A DNA stretch of 57,503 bases from Sporosarcina highlanderae (GTDB taxonomy: Bacteria > Bacillota > Bacilli > Bacillales_A > Planococcaceae). The notes below the pieces were generated by a model, which saw only the letters and a program-made list of their open reading frames with translations, did no database searches and had not been told where the DNA came from. The translations under genes were made by a program, and so were the position numbers. The stretch covers positions 347,167-404,669 of the forward strand of contig NZ_JAROCC010000002.1 in NCBI RefSeq assembly GCF_030433715.1, written 5' to 3'. This document shows positions 18,387-26,299 of this stretch, piece by piece (position 1 is the stretch's first letter; every line of letters starts with the position of its first letter).

Positions 18387-18463
18387 ATAACAATTAAATG
18401 CGTGTTTGATTACTTAGAAAATGGTATGATGAAGGAAATTTATTGAAAAGGGAGAGTATTAAA

Positions 18464-18838
18464 ATGGGGGAAATCAAGAAAATTGGACAAATTGGGGTGC
18501 CGGCAAAAGATATCGAACGAGCAACAGCATTTTATAAAGACAAATTAGGTTTGCAGCTTTTATTCAACACGGACACGATGGCATTTTTCGATTGCGATGG
18601 GGTACGCTTACTCGTCAGCCTTCCCGAAAAAGAAGAATTCGCACACGCAAGCTCCGTCCTTTATTTTCAAGTGGAGGACATTCAACAGGCGTATGAAAAC
18701 TACAAGGAAAAAGGAATTGTTTTTATAGATGAACCGCATATTGTCGCGAAGATGGGGCAAACAGAAACTTGGATGGTGTTCTTTAATGATACCGAGGATA
18801 ATATGCATGGGTTGATGAGTGAGGTTATGGTGGGATAA
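18464..18838 (+). CDS. VOC/glyoxalase-fold family protein
   Basis: This 124-residue protein has the two beta-alpha-beta-beta-beta halves of the vicinal-oxygen-chelate fold. IGQIGVPAKDIERATAFYKD at the N-terminus and FNDTEDNMHGLMSE at the C-terminus frame the metal or ligand site. Such proteins include glyoxalase I, fosfomycin-resistance enzymes and ring-cleavage dioxygenases; this one cannot be assigned. The ATG at 18464 follows AAAAGGGAGAG; an in-frame TTG at 18443 lies before that site. It starts about 80 bases from the RND remnant, so the deletion endpoint is close to its promoter. Confidence 0.8.
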   Translation: MGEIKKIGQIGVPAKDIERATAFYKDKLGLQLLFNTDTMAFFDCDGVRLLVSLPEKEEFAHASSVLYFQVEDIQQAYENYKEKGIVFIDEPHIVAKMGQTETWMVFFNDTEDNMHGLMSEVMVG

Positions 18839-18876
18839 AAAAAGCTTTGGATTCCGTTATGGCATCCAAAGCTTTA
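18836..18876. terminator. Bidirectional terminator
   Basis: A 12-bp perfect stem, AAAGCTTTGGAT with ATCCAAAGCTTT, has a T-rich tail in the minus direction. It ends both the VOC gene and the convergent MFS gene. Confidence 0.85.
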
Positions 18877-18880
18877 CTAT

Positions 18881-20065
18881 TTATACATTCTTTAATACTC
18901 TGCTCTTACGGAACAAGAAGACGAACGCGGCAAGGGATAGCAGAATGACAACCGTCAACACTTCGTACATGCCCCGATAGCCAAGGCTTGGAATAACAAC
19001 GCCTAAAAAGTACGGCCCAAATCCAAGTCCGGAATCCAGGAAAATATAGAACGTCGAGGTTGCGATGCCGAGCCGTTCAACAGGAAGTCCTTTCAATGCG
19101 ATTGCTTGGGCGCATGATTGGAAATTCCCATAGCCAAGCCCGAAGATGGCACCAGCAGCAAGTAACATGAACCCGCTTTGCGTCTGGCTCAACACAATCA
19201 TGCCGAGCGCAAAGAGCACAAGCGCAGGGACGACGACAAACTTTGCGCCTTTCACGTCCAATAGTTTTCCCGTGAATGGCCGGGACAACAATACGACGAT
19301 GGCATAGACGAGGAAAAAGAAACTTGCCGTCTCAACGAGGTTAATCTCCTTCGCGTAAAATGAGATGAATGACAGAACTCCCGAATAGGCGAGCGCCACG
19401 AATAACGTAATAATGGAAATCGGCAATGCTTTCACTTCAATGAAGTTTGATAATCCCATCTGTTTTTTTGCCACTTCCTGCTTGTTGGAAACGGAGGGAT
19501 TCACGGTTTCATTGACGAAGAAGAACATGATAAGTGTCACGATGCTTAACGCGAGGCAGAGGGCGAACAGCATACTGAACGGAAAATGCTGACTCATGAA
19601 AATGCCGAAAAACGGCCCAATTGCTGTCGCCATCACAGTGCTCATGCTGAAATAGCCAATCCCTTCCCCTCTCCTTGAAGCTGGGATTGCCTGTGCAATC
19701 ATTGTGCCCGTTGCAGTAGACGCAATGCCTAGTCCGATTCCGTGAAAAAGCCGGTTTGCAAGGAGCAACGGCATATTCGCTGATCCGAAATAAAAGGCGG
19801 TTGCAATCGTGGACACAAGAAGGCCGATGAACAATATCCTCTTGCCGCCGACTTTTCCAATCAAGCCTCCTGAAAAAATCCGTGCGATCAATGTTCCGAT
19901 GATGAATATTCCCGAAACAAGCCCCGCCAAGCTCGTTGATGCCCCATATTGCTCAACCGCGAACGGTGCGATGGTAACTAACAACAAATACATTGCAAGC
20001 ATGAGAATAAAATTGACGATCGAAATTATTATGAAATTCTTTGTCCATAGCTTTTGCCCTTGCAT
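18881..20065 (-). CDS. MFS transporter (drug/sugar efflux-like, 12 helices)
   Basis: This 394-residue protein has twelve hydrophobic segments. The motif A region reads SGGLIGKVGGKRILFIG, and a second-half match FTGKLLDVKGAKFVV. Both halves resemble YwoG/YfcJ-type arabinose or drug exporters of Bacillales; no substrate can be named. I use the ATG at 20065, where AAAGAGTG precedes and homology-like sequence begins. An alternative ATG at 20140, after AGAGGGA, would add 25 polar residues and cannot be excluded. It is monocistronic. Confidence 0.8.
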   Translation of the reverse strand: MQGQKLWTKNFIIISIVNFILMLAMYLLLVTIAPFAVEQYGASTSLAGLVSGIFIIGTLIARIFSGGLIGKVGGKRILFIGLLVSTIATAFYFGSANMPLLLANRLFHGIGLGIASTATGTMIAQAIPASRRGEGIGYFSMSTVMATAIGPFFGIFMSQHFPFSMLFALCLALSIVTLIMFFFVNETVNPSVSNKQEVAKKQMGLSNFIEVKALPISIITLFVALAYSGVLSFISFYAKEINLVETASFFFLVYAIVVLLSRPFTGKLLDVKGAKFVVVPALVLFALGMIVLSQTQSGFMLLAAGAIFGLGYGNFQSCAQAIALKGLPVERLGIATSTFYIFLDSGLGFGPYFLGVVIPSLGYRGMYEVLTVVILLSLAAFVFLFRKSRVLKNV

Positions 20066-20248
20066 ACTTTCACTCTTTCGTGGTGATAGATTTTGGTGTG
20101 CGCGCCCATACGTTCCTCTAAGTTTGTCGGCCGAATCCATTTTTCCCTCTTATCTTGTCCCTGCGTCGATTCCTACATACCCCGTGGCAGTGAAATGCGG
20201 AAACTGTTTGACCTGTCATAACCGATAAATGACGGCTTTATCAGCAAT

Positions 20249-20279
20249 AAAAAAGTTCGGCAAACGCCGAACTTTTTTT
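20249..20279. terminator. Bidirectional terminator
   Basis: GTTCGGC pairs with GCCGAAC around AAAC, flanked by an A run and a T run. It lies immediately past the stop of the tandem-GNAT gene. Confidence 0.85.
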
Positions 20280-20284
20280 ACTTA

Positions 20285-21103
20285 TTAATCCCAAAGATAA
20301 TAATCCTGTCCTTGGACTGTTTGGAATCCGATTGACTCATAAAGACGGAGTGCATTGCGATTTTTCGCTTCCACTTCGAGTTTAATCGGGTTGCCGGACG
20401 GTTGTTCCATACGGACGACCGCTTGCAAGGTTTGGCGGCCATATCCCTTCCCTTGAAAGTCGGGATGAACGACAAATCCATAAATATAGGATTCCCCATC
20501 ATTTCGGCTAACTCGGATCTTCCCGACACTTTTGCCTTCCGCTTCAATGATGAAATGCGTATCATTCGGATAGTTTTTTACTTCTTGTTGATGAATGTTG
20601 GCGTCTTCCTGCGACATGCCGAATCCTAATATATCCAATTGGATTTCAAACGGCACGTCATCCTCGGTGGATTGCCTTAATTGAATACCTGTGCCCTCTT
20701 CTAAAGACTGCTGCTTCCACATCATTTGGTATTCAGAAAAGTCATAGGTACATGGCTGATTCTTGAGCCACCCTTTTGCCGATTCGGAAGTCGAAGGTGC
20801 ATTCAATAGGACTTTTTTATATCCCTTTTCTTTAATAACTTGCAATGCTTGATGCCATATGTTTGTAAAGTGACCCTGATTTCGATGGGCAGGCTTCACC
20901 ATTCCGCAAATTTCAACGGTTGAGCCAAAGCCGTAAAGGGCCAAATACGCTACAAGCTCGCCATCCACATAATGAAAGAAGTCCATCGCTTGATCTTCAC
21001 GTTGGCGAAGCATATCCCAGTTTAATTTCAATAAAATCCCGTCATGCCTTTCGCATTCTTTTTGCAAGTTTGCGATTTTCTGTAGCTGTTCAGTTGTTAA
21101 CAT
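20285..21103 (-). CDS. Tandem GNAT N-acetyltransferase
   Basis: This 272-residue protein consists of two GNAT folds. The N-terminal one (about 1-130) has ICGMVKPAHRNQGHFTNIW, a degenerate acetyl-CoA loop. The C-terminal one (about 145-272) has the intact GFVVHPDFQGKGYGRQTL loop and EVEAKNRNALRLYESIGF. Probably only the second half binds acetyl-CoA productively. The substrate is unknown. The ATG at 21103 follows GAGGAGG; a slightly longer frame begins before that site. It is divergent from the NERD-protein gene. Confidence 0.82.
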   Translation of the reverse strand: MLTTEQLQKIANLQKECERHDGILLKLNWDMLRQREDQAMDFFHYVDGELVAYLALYGFGSTVEICGMVKPAHRNQGHFTNIWHQALQVIKEKGYKKVLLNAPSTSESAKGWLKNQPCTYDFSEYQMMWKQQSLEEGTGIQLRQSTEDDVPFEIQLDILGFGMSQEDANIHQQEVKNYPNDTHFIIEAEGKSVGKIRVSRNDGESYIYGFVVHPDFQGKGYGRQTLQAVVRMEQPSGNPIKLEVEAKNRNALRLYESIGFQTVQGQDYYLWD

Positions 21104-21228
21104 CGTGTTCCTCCTCATCTTCCTTAAACTAATTATAAAGGGAGATGGTTCAATTGCCTATCTAAATTGGGGCAGTTATCTAATTAGTATGATAGAATTA
21201 GGATGTATTTTAAAGGAGGCGGTGTTAT

Positions 21229-22197
21229 TTGATCATTAAGGAAAAAACAAGTTCCTTAAAAGCAGTCGGGTTAGAAGCACTTCTGCGTCGGTTGCCGAAG
21301 AGTCACCCCCGGTACCCAGATATCGAGAATGAACTAAGGATTACCCGGGCCGGTGATAACGGCGAAAGAATACTGGCGGATGTATTCGATAAATATCAGT
21401 TCCCTTTCGAGCACTACATCTTTCACGATTTGAATCTCCAATCCACCGGCAAATTTCAGATCGACACGCTTTTCCTCTGTCAGCAAGGCGCCGTCATCCT
21501 GGAAATGAAAAACATAGCCGGTCAAATCAATTTCCGGGAAGAGTATAATCAACTGACACGTACCCTTGAGAATGGACAAGTCGACGCATTTGAATGTCCT
21601 TCCGTTCAACTGGAGCGAAATAAAATGCTCCTTGAAGATTGGTTTCATGCACATCAGTTTTCCATACCCATCCATCAGGCAGCGGTTTTCCCCAGGCCGC
21701 AACAGCAATTTGTGAACCACCGTGAAGATTTGACTATCCTATTCCCCTTTGAAATCCCTACTTTTCTCCGTAGATTAAATTCATTTCACAGTGTACCCAA
21801 TTCCCTTCCTCTCGAGGAAATCGCGAAAATGCTTTATAGTGCCCATCGCGATTATGATCCATTTCCATTGATATCTAAATACGGGATTCAGCCGTCTGAA
21901 CTTTTCACGGGAGTTTGTTGTGTGCAATGTGGCTTTCATGGTATGAAATCGATATACAACGGATGGGGTTGTCAACAATGCGGTCATGTTGACGAGAAAG
22001 CCCATATTCAAGCAATATTGGATTACTTTATGTTGATTGGTTATCGCTTTACAAATAAAGAATTTCGACAGTTTTTACGATTGGAATGTCGGCAAAAAGC
22101 AAAACGGCTATTAATGCAGATGGAAATTCCCAGTGAAGGAGAAAATAAGGGTAGATGCTATGTTGCAGACATAAAAACCATTAGGAAACTTCATTAA
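21229..22197 (+). CDS. NERD-domain protein with C-terminal zinc ribbon
   Basis: This 322-residue protein has a NERD nuclease-related domain at about 40-155, with GENGER-like GDNGERILADVF, FQIDTLFLC and the catalytic-type Glu-x-Lys in ILEMKNI (about 91-97). A zinc ribbon with CVQC (about 230) and CQQC (about 248) follows, then a helical tail. NERD proteins resemble PD-(D/E)XK nucleases, but their role in Bacillales is undefined. The start is TTG at 21229, nine bases after AAAGGAGG. A phased repeat array begins about 23 bases after the stop codon. Confidence 0.85.
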   Translation: MIIKEKTSSLKAVGLEALLRRLPKSHPRYPDIENELRITRAGDNGERILADVFDKYQFPFEHYIFHDLNLQSTGKFQIDTLFLCQQGAVILEMKNIAGQINFREEYNQLTRTLENGQVDAFECPSVQLERNKMLLEDWFHAHQFSIPIHQAAVFPRPQQQFVNHREDLTILFPFEIPTFLRRLNSFHSVPNSLPLEEIAKMLYSAHRDYDPFPLISKYGIQPSELFTGVCCVQCGFHGMKSIYNGWGCQQCGHVDEKAHIQAILDYFMLIGYRFTNKEFRQFLRLECRQKAKRLLMQMEIPSEGENKGRCYVADIKTIRKLH

Positions 22198-22219
22198 TCA
22201 ATTAGGTCAAAGGTCACAA

Positions 22220-22335
22220 AACGACCATATATTGCGGGAAATAACCGATATAATCAGGGAAATAATCAATATCCTCTTCCAATTGATCGATATAACTCGG
22301 GAAATGATCGATATCTGCCGGGAAATGATCGATAA
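22220..22335. repeat. 21-bp helically phased array, family A, copy 2
   Basis: Cores of the type ATAACCGATAT / ATGATCGATAT start at 22220, 22241, 22262, 22283, 22304 and 22325, all exactly 21 bp apart. Spacers share a GGGAA element (TGCGGGA, TCAGGGA, CTCGGGA, GCCGGGA). The orientation matches the NERD gene, and the array lies between its stop codon and the terminator at 22382-22420. Confidence 0.88.
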
Positions 22336-22381
22336 GTTTTAAATGGGCACCCATTAACCCAAAAAACACCGTTTTCCCAAC

Positions 22382-22420
22382 AAAAAACCGCCCCAGTCAC
22401 CCCTGACTGAAGCGGTTTTT
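22382..22420. terminator. Bidirectional terminator
   Basis: AAAAACCGC and GCGGTTTTT form the outer stem, and CAGTCA and TGACTG the inner stem. It lies between convergent genes and abuts the stop of the 141-residue protein gene. Confidence 0.88.
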
Positions 22421-22845
22421 CATTTAAACAGCTCTTTGTAAGCCAAAGCCTTCAACGCAAGCATCTCTTCCTCCGTCAGCTTGCTTTGAATCTTATTCAA
22501 CAGCTCCTGTTGCTCGGTTGGTGTCATGCCTTGACGCACTTTAACCTGAATGTCGTTGATTTCAGCAAGATCAAACTTCTTCAGCAATACGCGGGTCGCT
22601 TCCTCTTTCGTTTTGAAAGGCAGCTTAGAACTATCCGCGTTTTTCCCTTCTTCAATGAACTTTCGCAACTCCGGATTATTTTGAATTTCCTTTTTCAAAT
22701 CGTCCAACTGCCCGCTTGCATCTAATTCTGCGGCGACTTGGCCCATCACTTCATCTGCAATAAACTTCGTGCCGAAATGATAGACACCAAACGCAATGAG
22801 GGCAAGCACAACGACGGTCCCTGCCAAAAATTTAAGTGCTTTCAA
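22420..22845 (-). CDS. Hypothetical membrane-anchored protein
   Basis: This 141-residue protein has one N-terminal hydrophobic helix (about 4-24, FLAGTVVVLALIAFGVYHFG). A charged, helix-rich exterior domain follows, with two repeated acidic-basic segments (about 40-75 and 105-135). I do not recognise a family. The start is TTG at 22845 after GAGAGGTG. It lies 56 bases after the SNF2 helicase gene on the same strand, with no terminator between, so it is probably co-transcribed; a functional link is not shown. Confidence 0.65.
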   Translation of the reverse strand: MKALKFLAGTVVVLALIAFGVYHFGTKFIADEVMGQVAAELDASGQLDDLKKEIQNNPELRKFIEEGKNADSSKLPFKTKEEATRVLLKKFDLAEINDIQVKVRQGMTPTEQQELLNKIQSKLTEEEMLALKALAYKELFK

Positions 22846-22901
22846 CTAATTCACCTCTCTACACATTCAGTGTCGACTTTCCAAGCAACTCTTAAACAGC
22901 A

Positions 22902-25900
22902 CTAAATCTCCAGCAAATCCTTTATATCCTCCACCGTCAACATCGAACCCATCTCCCCATCAATGACCTCGCTGATTAAATCTCTTTTCCGCTCCTGCAA
23001 CTCATTCATTTTATCCTCAACCGTCCCACGGGCAACAAGCTTGATGACGTGGACGGCGTTTAGTTGGCCGATCCGGTGGGCGCGGTCTGCCGCTTGTTCC
23101 TCGACGGCCGGGTTCCACCAAAGGTCATATAATATGACGGTGTCCGCCCCTGTTAGGTTCAATCCGGTGCCCCCCGCCTTCAATGAAATCAAGAATAAGT
23201 CACGCTCTCCTCCATTGAACCGGTTGCAAAGTTCCAACCGTTCCTCTGAAGGCGTCGACCCATCCAAATAAAAGAACGGCGTTCCTTCCACCGCCAAATC
23301 CCTGCCGATGATGCCGAGCATTTTCGTGAATTGCGAGAAGATCAATACCCGCCTTCCTGCACGCGTCGATTCCCCAATCAGTACTTTCAACTGCTCATAT
23401 TTCGCCGAACTTCCTTCATAGCCTTCAACGAACAGTTCCGGGTGGCAGCAAATTTGACGCAATCTCGTCAGGCCCGCCAAAATTCGAATTTTATTCTTCC
23501 GCAAAGTATCCTTATCCAAATGTCTCAATGTATCATGCCGCAATTTCGCCAAATAGGCAGCATATAATTCCTTCTGCTCCGGCAGCAATTCGGACGATTC
23601 GATTGACTCAACCTTATCAGGTAGTTCCTCAAGAACATCCTCTTTGACCCTGCGCAATAAAAACGGACGGATACGCCTTGCGACCGTCTTCCGCGAAAGC
23701 TCGCTGAATTCTCGCAAGCCCATGAACAGTTCAGGGAATACGACATGGAAGATCGACCATAATTCCTCCAATGCATTTTCAATCGGCGTGCCCGTCAATG
23801 CAAAGCGGTGAGTCGCCCGCAATTTCTTCACGGACCTCGCCGTTTGAGTGAACGGATTTTTAAACGCTTGAGCTTCATCGAAGAATACCGTATGGAAATT
23901 CTGCTTTTCATACCAAGCGATATCTTTACGTATCAAGGGATAGGAGGTGATCAGAACATCTTTGTCAGCCGCATCAGCTTGTCGCTCGGCCCTCTCCTTT
24001 TTATTCCCATCCAAAACGACGGCTTCAATTTCCGGCGCAAACTTCTTCAGCTCGCTCAGCCAGTTATATGTCAGCGAAGATGGGCAAATGATGAGTACTT
24101 GCTGCTTTTCATCGCGGATTTTTGGCAGTTCGGACACGATGAACGCAATGCTTTGCAATGTTTTACCGAGCCCCATGTCATCCGCCAACACACCGCCGAC
24201 TCCAAATTCAGCGATTGTCTTCATCCATTTAAAACCGTTTTTTTGATAATCGCGTAATATGGTTTCCAGTGATGATGGTATGTCCCACGCGGACTTTCCT
24301 GGATTCAAGAGCCGTTCAAGAAAGTTGCGGGCTGACTCCTCGACAGCAAACAGTTCATCCCCGCCAAGTGCACCTAAGAAACGGAGCCCCCGTGTGATTG
24401 GCATATTCAAACCCTTTTCGAGATCATCCAACTCACCAGGCACTTCATTCATAAAGCGACGGATTTCTTTAAACTCCCTTGTTTCGAGTGAAAGTAGGGT
24501 TCCACTTCGCAAACGATAGTATTTCCGCTTTTCCTCAAGTGCTTCAAGGATTCCACGGATCTGCTTGTCCGGAATGCCATCCATGCTGAACTTGAATTCA
24601 AGCCAATTCGTTTTTTCCTCGAACGCTTTCACGCGGATACGAGGTTTGGCGCTTCCTCTGAAAATCCGGATTCGTATTGCAGTCGTCGCATAGACACGCA
24701 CTAATTTCTCAAGTTTCGGAAGGACATTGTAAAGGAATTCATACTCCAATTCCTCGTTATGCAATAAATAGCCTTCATCCGTCTGGGCGAATGAGCTTTC
24801 CTCCATTAAACGCAGGATTTCTTCTTCCTTTTCCAAGTCACGAACCAGTACAGAGGTCGCCGGCAATTCCCTTTCGATTAAAGGGTTGATGACGATATGA
24901 TCGTATTGGAATTCAAGGCTTGCGAGCAAGCGGTTGTTCACCCGATCCATATACAGTTTTGCATTCAATGGAGATTTAACGAGCTGGTCCAAAACCGTTT
25001 CATCGACTTGGACCTCGCCAATCCTCCGCAGTCCCGGGACAACCTTTTCAATGAAAAAGCCGATTTGCTCATTGGCTATCGGTAACTGATGCGTTCCCGA
25101 GGTTTCAACCATCTGCTGCAAATCCGCAAGCCGCTTGCAATCCTCGCCTGACAGTCGGAACAATTGCAAATCACAAAGGACAAGATTATAAGGTTGTAGC
25201 ATAAGAACATGATCCAACCCGTCAATTTTCAGGAAATGCCCCTTCTCCGGTCTTTTTTCGAAATGAAACTTTACTGGCAGTCCAGTTTCCTGGATTTGTA
25301 AACGTGTTGCGGGCTTGCCGTAGATTTTTAGATAAACTTCCGGTGCTTCATTCAAATCCGAAAGAACCTTTTCCCAAGCGGAAGGGGGTATGACCAATGT
25401 TCGCGGCACACCTCCACGGTATGTGTACGCCCCTTTGTTAATTTCAATTAACCTTTGTAAGACCGCATCAGCTTCCCGCTTGAAACAATGAAGATTCGTG
25501 TCAAACATGAATGCGGAATTCAATGAGCTCGCCCGCCCTTCATTCACATCCTCCAAAAATTGACAAACGTCTTCCACTAACACGCCTTCTATTTGCAGAT
25601 CAATGCCTAACACAAAACCTTTATTAGTCGGGACCGGCGACAAAATGAATGTTAACTCCAACACTTCCCTATCTTCAAAATGTAGCTGATGCCCACTGGA
25701 CCTCGGTTTGCTATCGAAAAGGGAAAGCAGGCCCTCCGTCAAAGATTGTTCAGTCGGTACTTCCACCTGTTCATTCATGGCGATCAAAACAGCTGCCACA
25801 TGCTGGCATTTGTATCTATAAAAAGGTAAAGTCGGACAACTGCATTCAGTCCGAATTTCACCTTCATTATCAAAGTCGATTGTCACATGGAAGTTTTCCT

Positions 25901-26042
25901 TCCCCTCCACAATCGCTTTGCAATAATTATCGTTATATTCTTTTAAGATCACTTTCCCTGCACGGTAATACATCTCGCCCCGTTTGAACGAAACAGAGCC
26001 ACATAAATCCATGATTTTGTTTTGAGTTAAATGAATCCCCAT
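22902..26042 (-). CDS. SWIM zinc-finger SNF2/Swi2-family helicase
   Basis: This 1046-residue protein has an N-terminal SWIM finger (CSC then CQH, about residues 60-80). A long middle region (about 150-560) is of the bacterial SNF2-associated type. The SNF2 ATPase core has ADDMGLGKTLQS (Walker A, about 622), FFDEAQAFKNP (DEAQ box, about 724), and LKAGGTGLNLTGADTVI with DRAHRIGQ in the C-terminal helicase lobe. It resembles B. subtilis YwqA with YwqB fused at its front. The family moves along double-stranded DNA; the role in bacteria is unclear. I use the ATG at 26042 after GGGAGGAGATG. Confidence 0.9.
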   Translation of the reverse strand: MGIHLTQNKIMDLCGSVSFKRGEMYYRAGKVILKEYNDNYCKAIVEGKENFHVTIDFDNEGEIRTECSCPTLPFYRYKCQHVAAVLIAMNEQVEVPTEQSLTEGLLSLFDSKPRSSGHQLHFEDREVLELTFILSPVPTNKGFVLGIDLQIEGVLVEDVCQFLEDVNEGRASSLNSAFMFDTNLHCFKREADAVLQRLIEINKGAYTYRGGVPRTLVIPPSAWEKVLSDLNEAPEVYLKIYGKPATRLQIQETGLPVKFHFEKRPEKGHFLKIDGLDHVLMLQPYNLVLCDLQLFRLSGEDCKRLADLQQMVETSGTHQLPIANEQIGFFIEKVVPGLRRIGEVQVDETVLDQLVKSPLNAKLYMDRVNNRLLASLEFQYDHIVINPLIERELPATSVLVRDLEKEEEILRLMEESSFAQTDEGYLLHNEELEYEFLYNVLPKLEKLVRVYATTAIRIRIFRGSAKPRIRVKAFEEKTNWLEFKFSMDGIPDKQIRGILEALEEKRKYYRLRSGTLLSLETREFKEIRRFMNEVPGELDDLEKGLNMPITRGLRFLGALGGDELFAVEESARNFLERLLNPGKSAWDIPSSLETILRDYQKNGFKWMKTIAEFGVGGVLADDMGLGKTLQSIAFIVSELPKIRDEKQQVLIICPSSLTYNWLSELKKFAPEIEAVVLDGNKKERAERQADAADKDVLITSYPLIRKDIAWYEKQNFHTVFFDEAQAFKNPFTQTARSVKKLRATHRFALTGTPIENALEELWSIFHVVFPELFMGLREFSELSRKTVARRIRPFLLRRVKEDVLEELPDKVESIESSELLPEQKELYAAYLAKLRHDTLRHLDKDTLRKNKIRILAGLTRLRQICCHPELFVEGYEGSSAKYEQLKVLIGESTRAGRRVLIFSQFTKMLGIIGRDLAVEGTPFFYLDGSTPSEERLELCNRFNGGERDLFLISLKAGGTGLNLTGADTVILYDLWWNPAVEEQAADRAHRIGQLNAVHVIKLVARGTVEDKMNELQERKRDLISEVIDGEMGSMLTVEDIKDLLEI

Positions 26043-26130
26043 TTGTTCATCTCCTCCCGGGAACAATTGTCCTCTTATATCTTACCATTTGAAGAGGGTG
26101 GTTAAAAAATCATTACCCTCCACTTAAAAA

Positions 26131-26259
26131 CGATAGCATCGATCCAAAAACGCATAAACTCTCCCATAAACTCATAAATCCCCACAGGCACGCATAAAAC
26201 GCCCCAAAAGCTTATAAACGCCAACAATCACGCATAAATCACTCCAAACACGCATAAAC
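26131..26259. repeat. 20-bp helically phased array, family B, copy 1
   Basis: The core CGCATAAA or a near variant starts at 26131 (CGATAGCA, degenerate), 26151, 26171, 26191, 26211, 26231 and 26251. Every step is exactly 20 bp. It lies upstream of the SNF2 gene and downstream of the terminator of the ABC permease gene, both on the minus strand. Confidence 0.9.
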
Positions 26260-26262
26260 GCC

Positions 26263-26295
26263 AAAAAGGATGCACCTCGATGCGCATCCTTTTTT
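26263..26295 (-). terminator. Terminator of the ABC exporter operon
   Basis: AAAGGATGC pairs with GCATCCTTT, with T runs on both strands. It directly follows the permease stop codon, so the array at 26131-26259 lies beyond the terminator. Confidence 0.85.
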
Positions 26296-26299
26296 CATT

